From assembly GCA_029747015.1 (NCBI GenBank), contig JAKOGI010000542.1, positions 108,501 to 172,500 on the forward strand: a stretch of 64,000 nucleotides of DNA, in the 5' to 3' direction. Of the stretch, positions 46,210 to 57,350 are shown in pieces (the first letter of the stretch is position 1; each line of letters begins with the position of its first letter). Origin of the DNA: Carnegiea gigantea. Its lineage: Eukaryota > Streptophyta > Magnoliopsida > Caryophyllales > Cactaceae. The translations under genes were made by a program, and so were the position numbers. The notes under the pieces are model-generated. The model ran no database searches. It worked only from the letters and a program-made list of their open reading frames with translations, and had not been told where the DNA came from.

Positions 46210-47400
46210 GTGAATTTTCTAAACTATATTGAACATAGTTTATCTAGCATTATACCTGACTGGTATGATTTATTGAATAAAAATGGTAAAAATACATTAA
46301 GAATGATGGAAACACCAACTGCAATGTTCAGGAATTTATGTAAGAAAATTAAAACTGAGTTTATCGGAGTTAAACTTGATTCAGAAGAAAAGACAAGAGA
46401 ATGGCAGAGAAAGAATAATAATATAGAATTATGGGATATGAGATATTTAAAAAGTTATATCACTGAATTTAGTCAATATTACTACAAAATTAGGCATAAT
46501 GAGATTAATCTTAGTATGTTCTATGATAAATTGGTGTATCCGATAAATTCCATAATTAATAAAAAACACATTGCATGGTTTGAACGAATAGATGTCATTG
46601 ATGTTCTTGGTTCAAGAATCTCTTAAGAAAATAGGTCATTGATCAATGCCTTGATCTCCAAAAGTAAAAGAAAATTAAGAAGCAATTCCCAACTTGCCGG
46701 TATTCACCTCACCAATGGAGAAAAGAACCTGAAAGGAGAAGAAAAAGAAAATTTTATAAGAAAAAGAGCTTTGATAAGCACGGGGGAGAGAAATATAAAA
46801 GAAAGTAGACCTGACAAAACTGATCCGAGATCCAAAACCCGAACCGAACGACCCGGACCCATACCCGACCCGACACCCGAAATATGCTCACTCAAAAGTG
46901 GAACCAAAACCGGAATTGACCCGAACCGAACCATACCATACCCGAAATTTTCTACAAAGTTACTTGTTTTGGCATGACGAGCGTGTTTAACAAAAAATTG
47001 GTTGACCCGAAATCGACCCGAACCAAACCACACCCAAGCAAAACTGAAAAGACCCGAAATATCACTTAACGTCTTAACCCGAGCATGACCTAACCTGAAC
47101 TTGACCCGATCCGTACCCGAACTGAATGACCCATTTGCCAGGTCTAAAAGAAAGTATTACAACAAACCAAGTCTTATAAAATGTAGATTTTTTAGGAAAT
47201 CAGCTTATTGTCCTACAGGGAAAAACAACTGCAAATGTTGGGCATTCGGAAAAGTAAGATATTATGCTAATGAATGAAAAAATAGGAAGAATAACAAACT
47301 TATTGAAACCTTGAGAAGCCTAGATTATGTTGAGTTTAGTGAAGATGAGGCACTAGACCTAACCCCAAATAACAATAAAGGAATTGTTGAAATTATCTTG
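46210..47400 (+). pseudogene. Viral coat protein remnant with damaged zinc finger
   Basis: The capsid core lies at 46210-46626, with LKSYITEFSQYYYKIRHNE as the most diagnostic block. After a stop at 46624 the frame is broken by a 341-bp hAT MITE (46806-47146). Beyond it is the basic region and the Cys/His box of caulimovirid coat proteins, NCKCWAFGKVRYYANE then a stop (about 47230-47278). One Cys has become Phe, the His has become Tyr and the last Cys is a stop, so zinc binding is lost. An acidic tail (SEDEALDL) follows, as in related coat proteins. Confidence 0.75.
46806..47146. mobile_element. hAT-type MITE, family A, 341 bp
   Basis: Ends TAGACCTGACAAAACTGATC and, inverted, TAGACCTGGCAAATGGGTC. 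Perfect 8-bp target duplication AAAGAAAG at 46798-46805 and 47147-47154. The interior is repeated ACCCGAACC-like sequence. It is the same family as 8605-8937 but in the opposite orientation. It was inserted into the viral coat-protein gene after integration. Confidence 0.93.
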
Positions 47401-48170
47401 GACAATGAATATGAAGATAGTGATTATGAAGAAACAAGTTGTATGATGGAAAGTAGCTCGATTAGTCTTCGTAATCTTCAAGGAGAAGAGTTTATTGTAG
47501 GCAATGATAACGAAGAAGTCAAAGGAGATTGGGTTCTTCCCATAATCCAAAAAGACATGATCTATAAAAAATCCATCTTTCAATTAAAGGGCAAGTTTGC
47601 TTGCAAGATGATGGAAGGAGATCTTGAAATCAAAGATTGTGGGCATGATGTAGGGGAGGTTAATCTCATTGACGAGAAAAACATCCTTAAGCATAACGAA
47701 GATAAAAAGTATTGGTATATCCATGTTGGAAGTGTCCAAGTTTCGATTGCTCCATTACAATATTATGGTAAAGATATTGATCTTTATGCTTTGCTCTGTA
47801 TATTAGACATATCAAATTTAATAATCAAATTATCATAGGGATTAAGACTAACTTGTGTAATGGATCGGTAGGATTTAATTACCGACCAGGATATTTTGTG
47901 ACTCTAAAGGATGAGTTTGCTAAAAACTTCCTATGCCTTAAGATAAAAACTGTTGGAACAAACATGAAAAGAGGAGGATATCCATTAAGGATATTTTGAA
48001 AAATTATCTACAAACTATTTAATACTATAGACCCAAAGACTAAGGTAACAATGATAGAAGCAGAAAAGTTTGAAAGTCATACCCCTATACAAAAAATCCA
48101 GAGGATTAAATCTAATTCTCAATAAAAATTGACAAGTCATGGATATCTAGCTTTGCCAATCCTATAAAAA
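47401..48170 (+). pseudogene. Viral movement protein remnant
   Basis: Follows the coat protein in the same frame (47311-47838, no stop). The core block YWYIHVGSVQVSIAPL (about 47713-47760) and the following hydrophobic strand (IDLYALLCILDI) match the 30K-type movement proteins of pararetroviruses, which open plasmodesmata for cell-to-cell spread. A frameshift near 47815 moves the rest (NLCNGSVGFNYRPGYFVTL) to another frame, and stops follow at about 47997. The assignment rests on motif recognition. Confidence 0.65.
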
Positions 48171-48489
48171 TCAACAAGAAAAATGTGATAAAAATGGCTG
48201 AAACTGATAAAATAACCATGAAGCCCCAATTATTAAGAAGTATGAGTACAAGATTAGAATGGGGAGAAGGATCTTCGTCAGCTAAAGAAGAACTTAAAGA
48301 AGATGATAAAATTAGTATGATCAGTGAAATGAGCAAAATGAGTTTTGAATCTGCAAGACCTTGTTAGATTGAAGTATTAGTCTAGAAAGAAAGGTCATTG
48401 GGTACAAAACAATTTATGAGAATAAATTAGTCAAAAATATGACTATGTAGATACGTTATGAAGTCACCAACACAAATCCTAATAGTATC

Positions 48490-48780
48490 TATATCCCAAT
48501 AAACATATGCTTAGAGAGATGTAATAAAAATGAATTGTGTGGCTATGTAGATAGTGGTTGTTCTTTATACTTTGGAAAAATATCATTATTTCCAGAGTTT
48601 ATGTGGAAAAGAGTTAAAAATCCTTTACAAGTAAGGATAGCTGATGATAGTATTATGAGTCACAACGAAGTCATAGAAGGATTATCCATAGAATTGGGAG
48701 GAGTTCAATGCATTATACAATTTCTATGGGCTACTGATCAACCCTCTCATGATATGATTGTTGGAAATAATTTTTAGAGA
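48490..48780 (+). pseudogene. Viral aspartic protease remnant
   Basis: GYVDSGCSLYFGK holds the active-site Asp (codon at 48550-48552) in a DSG form. The downstream block HDMIVGNNF near 48750-48775 is the usual second half. It is open from 48535 to 48777 in one frame, then stops. In the intact virus it would process the polyprotein and lie directly N-terminal to RT. Confidence 0.72.
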
Positions 48781-49089
48781 TTATATTCTCTATGCACACA
48801 GATCATAAAATAAATAATATTCACAATTAATGGTCACTCGGTTTCTATTAAAATATTAAGGCTTACATTCATCAGAAAATTGACTTTACACGCCGCTAGC
48901 GTGGTGAGAAGGTAATGCCAGCACAATGTGAAATAGCATTGACAATCTCTTACTCGAATTATCTATTAAAGAGCAGATTGTCAAACAGATTGTCGAACAA
49001 CAAGAAAAATTATGTAAAGAACTCAACTCTGATAATCCACTAAAATTTTAGGATAAAGATAAAATATTTGGTAAAATCACTCTATTAAA

Positions 49090-50391
49090 TCCCAACACTA
49101 TTATCCGAGTCAAATAAATGGTGTATACACATCAAGATATCTAGGAATTTGATAAACAAATCAATGAACTTCTAGATAAAGGATTAATCAGAAATATCAA
49201 GAGTCCTCACATCAGTCCCGCTTTTATGATAAGAAATCATGCAAAAGAAAAAAGAGGAAAAGCAACAATGGTAATAAATTATAAAAAGTCTAATGATAAT
49301 ACTGTTTTTGATAGTTATTATATTCCTAACAAAATAGTCCTTTTCAACAGAATTCAAGGAGCCTCTTGGTTCTCGAAAATAAACTGCAAAAGCGGTTATT
49401 GGCAGATAAAAATGGATGAGGAAAGTATTCCTTTAACTGCGTTTAGTACCTCACAAGGACATTATGAATGGATAGTAATGTCATTTGATCTTAAAAATAC
49501 ACCTCAAATATTCTAGAAAAGAATAGATAACATCTTCGAAGATCTTAATAATTGTTGTTTAGTTTACATCGATGATATCCTTGTCTTTTCCAAAACCATA
49601 AAACAGCATAAAGATAATGTCTTAACTGTCACCCAAAGATGCATTGACCATGGTATTATACTTGCTAAGAATAAGTGCATTTATGCTGAACAAGAAATTG
49701 AGTTTTTAGGTCTAGAGATAAAGATTGGATAGATCATCCTACAAAAGCATATTTTGAAAAAAAAAGAAAATTTTCCTGAAAAGATTGAAGATAAAAAGTA
49801 ATTAAAAAGATTTCTTGGATGCCTTACCTATGCTTCAGACTTTATTAAAGATTTAGCTAAACTAAGAAAATCATTGCAGTAGAAACTCAGGAAAGAAGTA
49901 AATTAGACATGGACCATTAATAATACAAAGATTGTTTAGAACTTCAAAAAGATGTGTAAAAATCTTCTTGTTCTTAATTTGCCTAACGAAGGAGATGATT
50001 TAGTTCTTGAGACAGATGCCAGCAATGAGTATTGGAGCGCGGTGCTCAAAATCAAAGAAGGCAAAAAACTCTGTAAATATTGCAATGAAAGTTTTAATAA
50101 GGCAGAATGCAACTATCCCACAATGAAAAAAGAAATCCTTACAGTTATAAAAGGAATTGAAAAGTTCTTAATCTTTTTAACCCCAAAATATTTTCTTATT
50201 TGAACTGATTGCAAAGGAATACTTGGTTTTGTGAAAAAGAATTTATCAAATATGTAAGTGCAAGGGCAACTCTTGTATTGGCAATTATGACTTAACCAAT
50301 TTTCTTTCTCTATTGAGCATATACAGGGATCGAAGAATTTTCTGGCAGATAGTCTAACCCGAGAACTTGCCAATGGTGATCATCAAAGCTG
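49090..50391 (+). pseudogene. Viral reverse transcriptase-RNase H remnant
   Basis: RT blocks in order: EFDKQINELLDKGLI (about 49148), TMVINYKKSN, ASWFSKINCKSGYWQIKMDE (about 49360), then the catalytic YIDDILVFS (YIDD at 49565-49576), EIEFLGLEI, and LKRFLGCLTYASDFI. RNase H: LVLETDASNEYWSAVL (about 49998), YPTMKKEILTVIKGIEKF, then TDCKGILGFV and GSKNFLADSLTREL near 50330-50370. The domain stays largely in one frame but has about ten in-frame stops. It ends with TGA at 50389-50391, 36 bases before the next ORF. Sequence type is clearly Caulimoviridae/Ty3-like; genus cannot be set by eye. Confidence 0.88.
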
Positions 50392-50426
50392 ACCTCCTAC
50401 CAAAAAAGGAGTAAATCCATAATGAA

Positions 50427-51454
50427 ATGTCATTCCTACTAGAAGAAGTTTCTTATTCTAGTAAAGTTTTTATTGATAATTTGGAATTCCATACAAAAGG
50501 TAGATCACGCTTTGGTCTACTATCTTCTGCCTACCTAATAGCCCAAAGATTTTTTCTTTTAGGGTTATAAGCTAATTAGCTTAAGTGTCCTTATATCTAA
50601 AAAAAATAAGTTCTCATGTTCAAGAAAAATGGCTCAATGAGTGGTATGCAACCTGCATCGATCATTATCATAACTATTCTTATAATATTTGGGAGTCTTG
50701 CAGTAAAATGATCTATTTTTCTTATAAGTTTAGAGTTGGTGGTGTTAGTTTCTCAGCCAACTCAATCTCTCCAAATGACCTTCTCATTAAAGCATGGGAA
50801 TACGGGATAATAGTTTACTTTATGGAAATCCCATATCCAAAGTTCCCATTTTTCTGAACGTTAACCAAATTCCAACAATGCATGTTCAAGAAGATCTATT
50901 AGATTCTTACATCTCCTGAAGGCCCAACAAAAATTCCATACAGCAGACCTCTCTATTTGGAGATACATTGTGCACTAATTGAATATGAAAATGAAAAAGC
51001 CAAATCAGCCCAATATCTTGTCGAGATCGTTGATTACGACGATCTCTATGATAAACGACAAGACTGGTTTTCAGAACGAGGAGGATTTGTTACTGATCCC
51101 ACTTTAGTAAGAGTCATCGGTTTTTACAATATTTATCATCAAACTTGGGCATTAATCAAACAAGGAAAAACAATAATGCATTGTAGAAATATTATTTTTG
51201 CCTATGACAATGAGTTTAAAGAACACATGAAGGTGGAAGGAGCAGTCTCAAAAAATATCTTTGATTATCTCTTTGATATTAGAGTTGGAAAATTTTTATC
51301 AGAAAAAGGAAAGAAATATCTTCTAGAATTATTTGAGAAATGGGATCTAGAGCATCTTCAATTAGATGAAGGTGTTGATGATTATTCAGATAATGATGGT
51401 TTGGAAGATATAATTGGAGATAAGGGTATACAAAATTTCAATAATAATGACTAG
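50427..51454 (+). pseudogene. Viral last ORF, unrecognised protein
   Basis: Starts MSFLLEEVSYSS at 50427, shifts frame near 50575, and continues from 50585 to a TAG at 51452-51454, with two to three stops around 50855-50940. About 340 codons in all. The C-terminal half (50957-51454) is open: RQDWFSERGGFVTDPTLVRV, WALIKQGKTIMHC, and an acidic Asp-rich end. Its position is that of the transactivator/viroplasmin gene in other caulimovirids, but I see no diagnostic motif of that family. I do not assign a function. Confidence 0.55.
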
Positions 51455-51526
51455 TCTTGTCATCATTAAAAGCTCTGAAAAGTGGCTGCCCCATCATTGT
51501 ACTATTTTGACAAGTGCTAGGTCTGT

Positions 51527-51642
51527 AAAATAAAGGGTGTACTGTAGCCATGTGAAGAGTCAGTATGTACTGTAACCATGTGAAGAGTCAGTATGTACTA
51601 TAGCCAAGAGGCCATCCTATGTACCCCCATCTCTCTATAAAA
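51527..51642 (+). promoter_or_regulatory. Viral pregenomic promoter with duplicated element
   Basis: A 28-bp unit beginning GTACTGTAGCCATGTG occurs at 51539-51566 and 51567-51594 (one difference), with a partial third copy at 51595-51605. TATAAAA is at 51636-51642, in the context CTCTCTATAAAAGGAG typical of caulimovirid promoters. The leader then runs to 51881, where the CACTA-like element begins. Confidence 0.72.
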
Positions 51643-51881
51643 GGAGAGGTCGAGAGTTGAGAAGGAACAGGGTCATTTGAGCATTATTGAGCAAAACAGA
51701 AGTCGCGATTCTCCATTTCACTATAAGCAAGCATCTCTAATGATCTTAATTTAACGTCCCTCTTCAAGCTTTCCATTGCAATATTGTCACTTTCAAGCTT
51801 TCCATAAAAGAAGTTTCCCGTAGGAAACGTTATTCAATCGAACCTTATGTCTTAGATATTATAATTTCTTGGTTAAAGTTC

Positions 51882-52936
51882 CACTATACTATAAAAACGA
51901 TGCGAATCTCCGACGGAAAAAGCGATGGCGAAGGGACCTGTAGGAGAAAGTCAGATTTTCCGATGAAAAAACCGTCGGAGTCCGACGGAAATTTAAATTT
52001 CCGACGGAATATTTTTCCCCTTCCGACGGAATATCTTTCCGTCGGAAAATCCGACAGAAATTCCGACGGAATTCCGATGGATTCCGTCGGAATTCCCTGG
52101 CACGCAATTTAAGAAAATTTTGGATTGGATTTTTAAAGTTTTGGAGGGATTTCTGAGGTATTTTCCAGCCATTTTAACCGTAAAGAGAGAGAGAGAGTGG
52201 GCAAGGAAGAGAGAGAGGGAGGAGGATTTTTATGGTTTTCGGTGGCCAGTGATCGGAAAAATTTAGTGCCGTCGCTTGTAATTTAACGGTAAGTCATTTA
52301 TTTTGAGTTAATTTGCTCTTTGAAATTAAAATATTTAAGTTGATTGGGTTTTTTATGGTGGTTAATTTGTTATGAGTTGATTTAAGAATGCCGTCGCCGC
52401 TGTGCCGCCCCGCTGCTGCCGCCCTGTCACCCCTCCGCGCCGCCGCCTGTGTTGCCGCCACCGTTCCCGTTCCCGATTCAAGAAAATTGTGTGGATGTCA
52501 TGATAAATTTTTAATTTAGCACATTTAATTTTCAGATATAAAAATTTATATTTGGTAATTATTACATATGTTGTATGTGATAATCGCGTAAGCTTTTTAT
52601 TTAATTTTGAGGGGTAAAAATTTTTGGAAAGGGAAAATTTTTTTTCCAGAGGGGAAGTGGATTCCGACGGAATTTTCAACGGAATTTTCCGTCGGAATCC
52701 TCTCCCCATCTGAAAATGTCTACACCTTAATCCCTGTCTGACGGATTTTCCGACGGGTTATTCCATCAGAAATATCGTCGGAATCCGTCAGATTCCGTCG
52801 GATAATTTTCTGCGACTAGCTGATTTCCGACGGGGTATTTGACGTCGTATTTTCCGTCGAAAAGCTAATTTTCCGTCGGAAAAATTAATTTTTCCCGTCG
52901 TTATTTCCGTTGCAGATCAGATGTATTTTTGTAGTA
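51882..52936. mobile_element. CACTA-like MITE with CCGACGGAA repeats
   Basis: The left end is CACTATACTATAAAAACG. The right end inverted is TACTACAAAAATACATC, where the first base would be C in a canonical CACTACAAAAA end. Both ends are filled with TTCCGACGGAA/CCGTCGGAA copies in both orientations, the usual subterminal repeats. No 3-bp target duplication can be seen (TTC and AAA). A GC-rich patch (CCGCCGC-like, about 52385-52480) lies in the core. No transposase. Confidence 0.72.
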
Positions 52937-54564
52937 AAACTTGATTAGTGACTATGGTTCGAGGTACAAAACGAAATGAATCTGTGCTATACCTGATCTA
53001 AGGAAGGTGGGGTTGGGATTGACAATATCTGTAAATCGGAAGCTCGATGAACGCCGGAGTCCAGCGCCAACTAAGTTCAGGTAATGGTCAAAGCTCTCTA
53101 ATTAAATTTTAATTATTTTATTAAGTATGGTGAGCTGCTAATAGAAGATATAATATCTAAGATATAAGTAGTAGATTGTGATAACTAGTACCAGTAAAAT
53201 CAGTATAAGAAGAAAAAAAAACTAAAAATAGTTATATTTGGATATTAGGGACCAATTCACAATTTTAGAAAGCTGAGGGTTAGAATAGAAATATTTGTCC
53301 CTCCAAAAAAATAATTACCCAAAGCTACATAGTCCCAGTAATATGTATCTAAAAAAGTGAGTTTCAAAAATTATTATACCAAATCTCAGTGTACCAAAAA
53401 GTAAATTATCCTAAACAAGATGGACATCAATCAATAATGAAAGAAAAATGATCAAAAGTAACCTAAGTAAAGGTAATTAATCAAAGGAAGAGGATAATAC
53501 TCCAACTTAGTGGTCATGATTCCAGAAAAAGATTAATTTCATAAGATAATTCAATTGTTAAAAGATGTTCACTAAGGTATTGTTTTGATAACTAGTCAAT
53601 TTTACAAACAACAGGTTAATAGGACTCAAACAGGAATTATGGGTTAGATTGAGCTAGAATAGAGCATGTGATTGACTAACACAAGGTTATAGTTGGAAAG
53701 AAGTCAAAGGTTCTTGATGAAGAACTATATAATATGTAATGATACTGACTGTATAAGGAAAGTTTCATGTTAGCTGACCAGAGGCTATTATATGCTCTTT
53801 TAAATCACTACAGAGACTTATATAGCTACAATTGCATGGTTTGAATATGCTTAAGAGAAAGTGGCCTAAGTTTTCAACCCTTTCATGGGAACTTCACATA
53901 TCCTAAGTGTTCTATAACCCATTTATTGCCACATTTGGAATTGAGTCGTGGAGATACCTTCTTGAGTAGGACAATATAGTTTTATGAGATCACTAATTAT
54001 TGCCCCATGCAATCCATGCAATATCTAACTCAGAGAGTTGATTCCTTAAGAAAGAGGTTACAAGGCAATATGATCAAGTGTCCAAGGTTCATGTAATGAA
54101 ATGATTATACTTCTATCATGATTCTCTACATGTCATTTGCTACTCTGAATCGTGTCCATAAATCATCTCTACTCATTGGCTAGAATATACAGATGACATG
54201 TAGAATCTCTTAAAATATGTATACAAAGGAAAGAATATATATACATATATCACAATTCCTCTAGCCTTTCCCCTGCGATTCCACATGTATACATAATTTT
54301 GGAATTTGTTAATCACAACACTCATGACATACCTTGTCTTTTCACAAATGACTCATAATATATCAAATAACGTACCATAACCTATCTGACTGGCATTATA
54401 TAATTCATGGAGTTGAGCGATGATTGAAAATCAATTATAGGAGTGTCGTAAGCCTTGTCCATATTCGTTCGAGGATAACTTCTCATCATATTGGTTCAAC
54501 ATTACCACATAATTTAATAGAGCACATCCCGACTTGACACCATAAGAATTGCTTATAAATTTCA
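52937..54564. other. Unassigned, partly viral leader or gypsy 5' region
   Basis: 52937-53085 may continue the viral leader beyond the CACTA-like insertion. From 53100 to 54564 the DNA is AT-rich, with no recognised frame on either strand. The gypsy leader and gag should start just left of the LTR at 54565, but no good primer site is visible; minus-strand TGGTGTCAAGTC near 54535 is a weak candidate. Confidence 0.3.
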
Positions 54565-55504
54565 CTCGAAACTCACTTCCTCCATGAATACCTATAGACA
54601 CCCCTGCATCCTAAAACTAAATTTATCATTTTAACTTTAAATTTAGATCAAATAACATTCATCTAATATTAAAGGACATAGTTTTTAGCTAATTCAAGAA
54701 GAAATTGATGAAAATAATTGAAGAGGAACTTAGAGTTCACCTTGCAATTGCTCAAGAAACAACCCAAAAAGTTGGAAAGGTGATAAAGGGTGGCGCCAGT
54801 GGGAGCCACTGACGGTGGCCAGCGGTGTAGGGAGACGGCAGTAGATGCAAGAGGGTGGTGCCAAACATGGAGGGGAAGAGGAAGAGGAAGAGGAAGAGGA
54901 AAAAGAGTAAGAAAGAAGAGGGGTTTGACTTCTCATTTAATCTTTGTCATTTTTTATTTTATTTATTTTTTCCCTTTTTTAGTTCTAAAAAGAACTCGTT
55001 TACTCCTACTTTAAAATCTCATAGAATGGACACTTGTTTGGGCCTATTCTTTGCAATTTATCCTAAATAAGAACACGCAATACAATTCCACATTCATTTT
55101 ACTCACGTTTTGTTTTTAGCAATTACTTAAGTTGTCTAGGAAAATTCTAAATTTCATCCATGTTGACTTATCTAGTTTTGTATTTATTTATTCATTTCAT
55201 TTTTATTTGGTTTATTCACATTTTGTTTTATTTACATAGCATAGATAAGATAAATTTTTTTTCGTAAACAACTTCCTTGAAGAATAGGACTTTCAATTAC
55301 TTTTATAAGCATACTAATTTACATATATTTATAAGTGTTGATTGATTTTATGCGAAGCATTGCTAAATTTTATTTCGAGGCCACTTTGTCGTCTCAATAT
55401 ACAATGACATAAATATTTCAAATGCTGAATTGAAATGTGACACTCAACTTTCTTAAATTGAAATTAACTAAAGTAATTAACATAAGTTAGATTCGGGCTA
55501 TTAC
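54565..55504 (-). repeat. 5' LTR of the old gypsy element
   Basis: Diverged copy of 40813-41794, in direct orientation. It contains a GAAGAG minisatellite (about 54874-54905) that is shorter in the other copy. Confidence 0.68.
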
Positions 55505-55509
55505 TTCTA

Positions 55510-55866
55510 TAAATAACGAAATGTTTATCTACTCACCAAATAAATGTTCATCAATATGTATAAATCAAATCTAATACTATTAACCAAAATGGTTATCACT
55601 GTGCAATCAACAATCAATATTCTTCTAAATAATATATAAACGCTCGTCAACATTTATTGAACTATTTATATATTTATTTTTGTACTAAATAATTGCTTAT
55701 CAACACACCATGAAAATGCTCATCTACACATAAAAAAAGTACTTATGTATAAAATACCAAAGATACTCATCTATAGACAACAAAATGCTTCTCTATTCAC
55801 CAAATAAATACTTATGAATATTTATTAATCAAGGGTAATACAAATAACCGAAATGACTATCTATAT
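55510..55866. repeat. Repeat X, second locus, with internal repetition
   Basis: Contains variants of a phrase like CACCAAATAAATGTTCATCAATATGTATAAATCAA at about 55530 and 55797, and is related to 38700-38950. Repeats of ATGCTCATCTACA type lie between. AT-rich, non-coding. Confidence 0.5.
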
Positions 55867-57336
55867 TGTTAGATTTTAATCCACAAGGACACAAGAGGGT
55901 GGTGAATTGTGTCTACCAATTTTTCGAACTGTTTCAAAAATACTCGTGAGAACTGTTTGGAGTAAGTGCTTCTAGTGAGATAGAGACAAACTTATTTCAG
56001 AACACTCGTGAGACCTGTTTGCGACGTATGTTCTCAGTGAAACAGAAACGACAGTAATTTGCAGAAATTGTAAAAGAGACACAATATTTTTACGTGGAAA
56101 ACCACCTCTGGCCCAACTGAGGTTTAAAAACCACGACATACCACTGTAGGATTTCAGCAAACACTTTCACTAAGTCGGGCCAAATACGTTACAATCGTAA
56201 CACACGTAACTTAGTCTACTATAGACTCTAGTTACAAGCACACATCCAAAGTCTCCCTAGACTTGGATAAAGCACTCACGGACACATTGTCCATACGTCT
56301 CCTAAGAGACTATGTCCAATAGTTTGGACAACCTCTAATCACGATAACGGAAAAGAGATAAAGAACACATTACTTGAATGCTTCTAAATAAGCTAAGTGC
56401 AAGGTACAATACAGCTCCTATTATGCCAATGACGAAGACCCAATTAAGCACACACTATAAAGGTTTTTCTCACAAAAAAATTCAGATTCAAAAGCAATTT
56501 CAGCACATTCAAGAACTCGTGAAAACTGGTGGAAAACCCTATGTAAGAATGAGGGATAAGTCTTCCTTAAATAAGAAATGTGTGAAAAATCTTTATTCCT
56601 CTCGAATCCTTGGGCTACAAGGAGACTAAGAAGAGGAGAACTCTTCTTTCCAAATTATAATAGGAGATCCCTCATATCTTTCCATTTATCTTATCTTTCC
56701 AAAAACAAGATATATTTGGTGGATATTCTTCCAAAAAATAAAATCAAATCTTTTAACAATATTTGTAGTGAAAGAAATCCTTTTTGAATCAAATACCATT
56801 AGGAAAGTTATTCCTAATTTGTTTCTAGAAAATCGACAGTCAATAGATCCCTTAAAAAAATATTCAAAAATCGGATTTATGTTCTAGTCTCAGAACACTG
56901 TAGTTCGGATCTCATGGACCAGTTTTGAGACAGTGTTCTGAGCCCTGAACCCATTCAAAGTGAATGCTAAATTGGAGATCTTCTACTTGACATATTAACA
57001 AGAATCTAACATACACACATTCAATCCTAAGACTCTTGTTCTCAACAAGACTTCTTGTATAAGTCCATGCTTCCACTCCCAGAACTGATTGGAGGGAGTA
57101 TTCTTCACTGCTTCTGTCATAATTCCATGCAATCACTCTCGGAACTGTTCTGAGAGAGTGTTCTCAATTTCTTCACGCGATGTCATCACGATGCTCTTAG
57201 CTCATTCAAACTGCTCCATATATTTGTTCGAATCCTGTCTCAACATACAACTCAAGCACAACACATAACTCACAACACATTGACTAGAGCATTTGGATTG
57301 TCATCATCAAAACCTTATACATTAATTGGGTCAACA
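55867..57336 (-). repeat. 3' LTR of the Sirevirus
   Basis: Plus reading begins TGTTAGATTTTAATCC and ends CATTAATTGGGTCAACA (TG...CA). Its right end abuts the polypurine tract. Its partner LTR is not in the window, so this call rests on terminal dinucleotides, the polypurine tract and position. It contains recurrent AGAACTGTT/AACAGTTCT words. Confidence 0.8.
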
Positions 57337-57350
57337 ATTTTCCCCTTTTT
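57337..57350 (-). promoter_or_regulatory. Polypurine tract of the Sirevirus
   Basis: Minus strand AAAAAGGGGAAAAT immediately before TGTTGACCC of the LTR. Confidence 0.8.

Larger units (their letters stand above)
45198..51881 (+). other. Endogenous pararetrovirus (Caulimoviridae), decayed
   Basis: A near genome-length copy on the plus strand. Order: tRNA-Met primer site, a small coiled-coil ORF, a second overlapping ORF, coat protein, movement protein, aspartic protease, RT-RNase H, a last ORF, then the viral promoter and the start of the leader. This is the linear order expected if the virus DNA opened at the minus-strand primer site. Stops and frameshifts occur in every large domain. A hAT MITE sits in the coat-protein region and a CACTA-like element in the leader. 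Such copies are plant chromosome residents and cannot be expressed as functional virus in this state. Confidence 0.85.
40813..55504 (-). mobile_element. Old Ty3/gypsy element, interior replaced by other insertions
   Basis: Two direct repeats of about 0.95 kb (40813-41794 and 54565-55504) behave as LTRs. On the minus strand a polypurine tract abuts the left copy, with the 3' end of a gypsy pol next to it. The copies are clearly diverged (many substitutions and indels), so the insertion is old. Most gypsy coding sequence is missing, and a pararetrovirus copy occupies 45.2-51.9 kb. The outer boundaries and TSD could not be fixed. Confidence 0.6.

Noticed and set aside
52362..52709. 115-codon minus frame with Arg-rich tail
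   Set aside because: Read-through of CCGACGG repeats and the GC-rich patch of the CACTA-like element.
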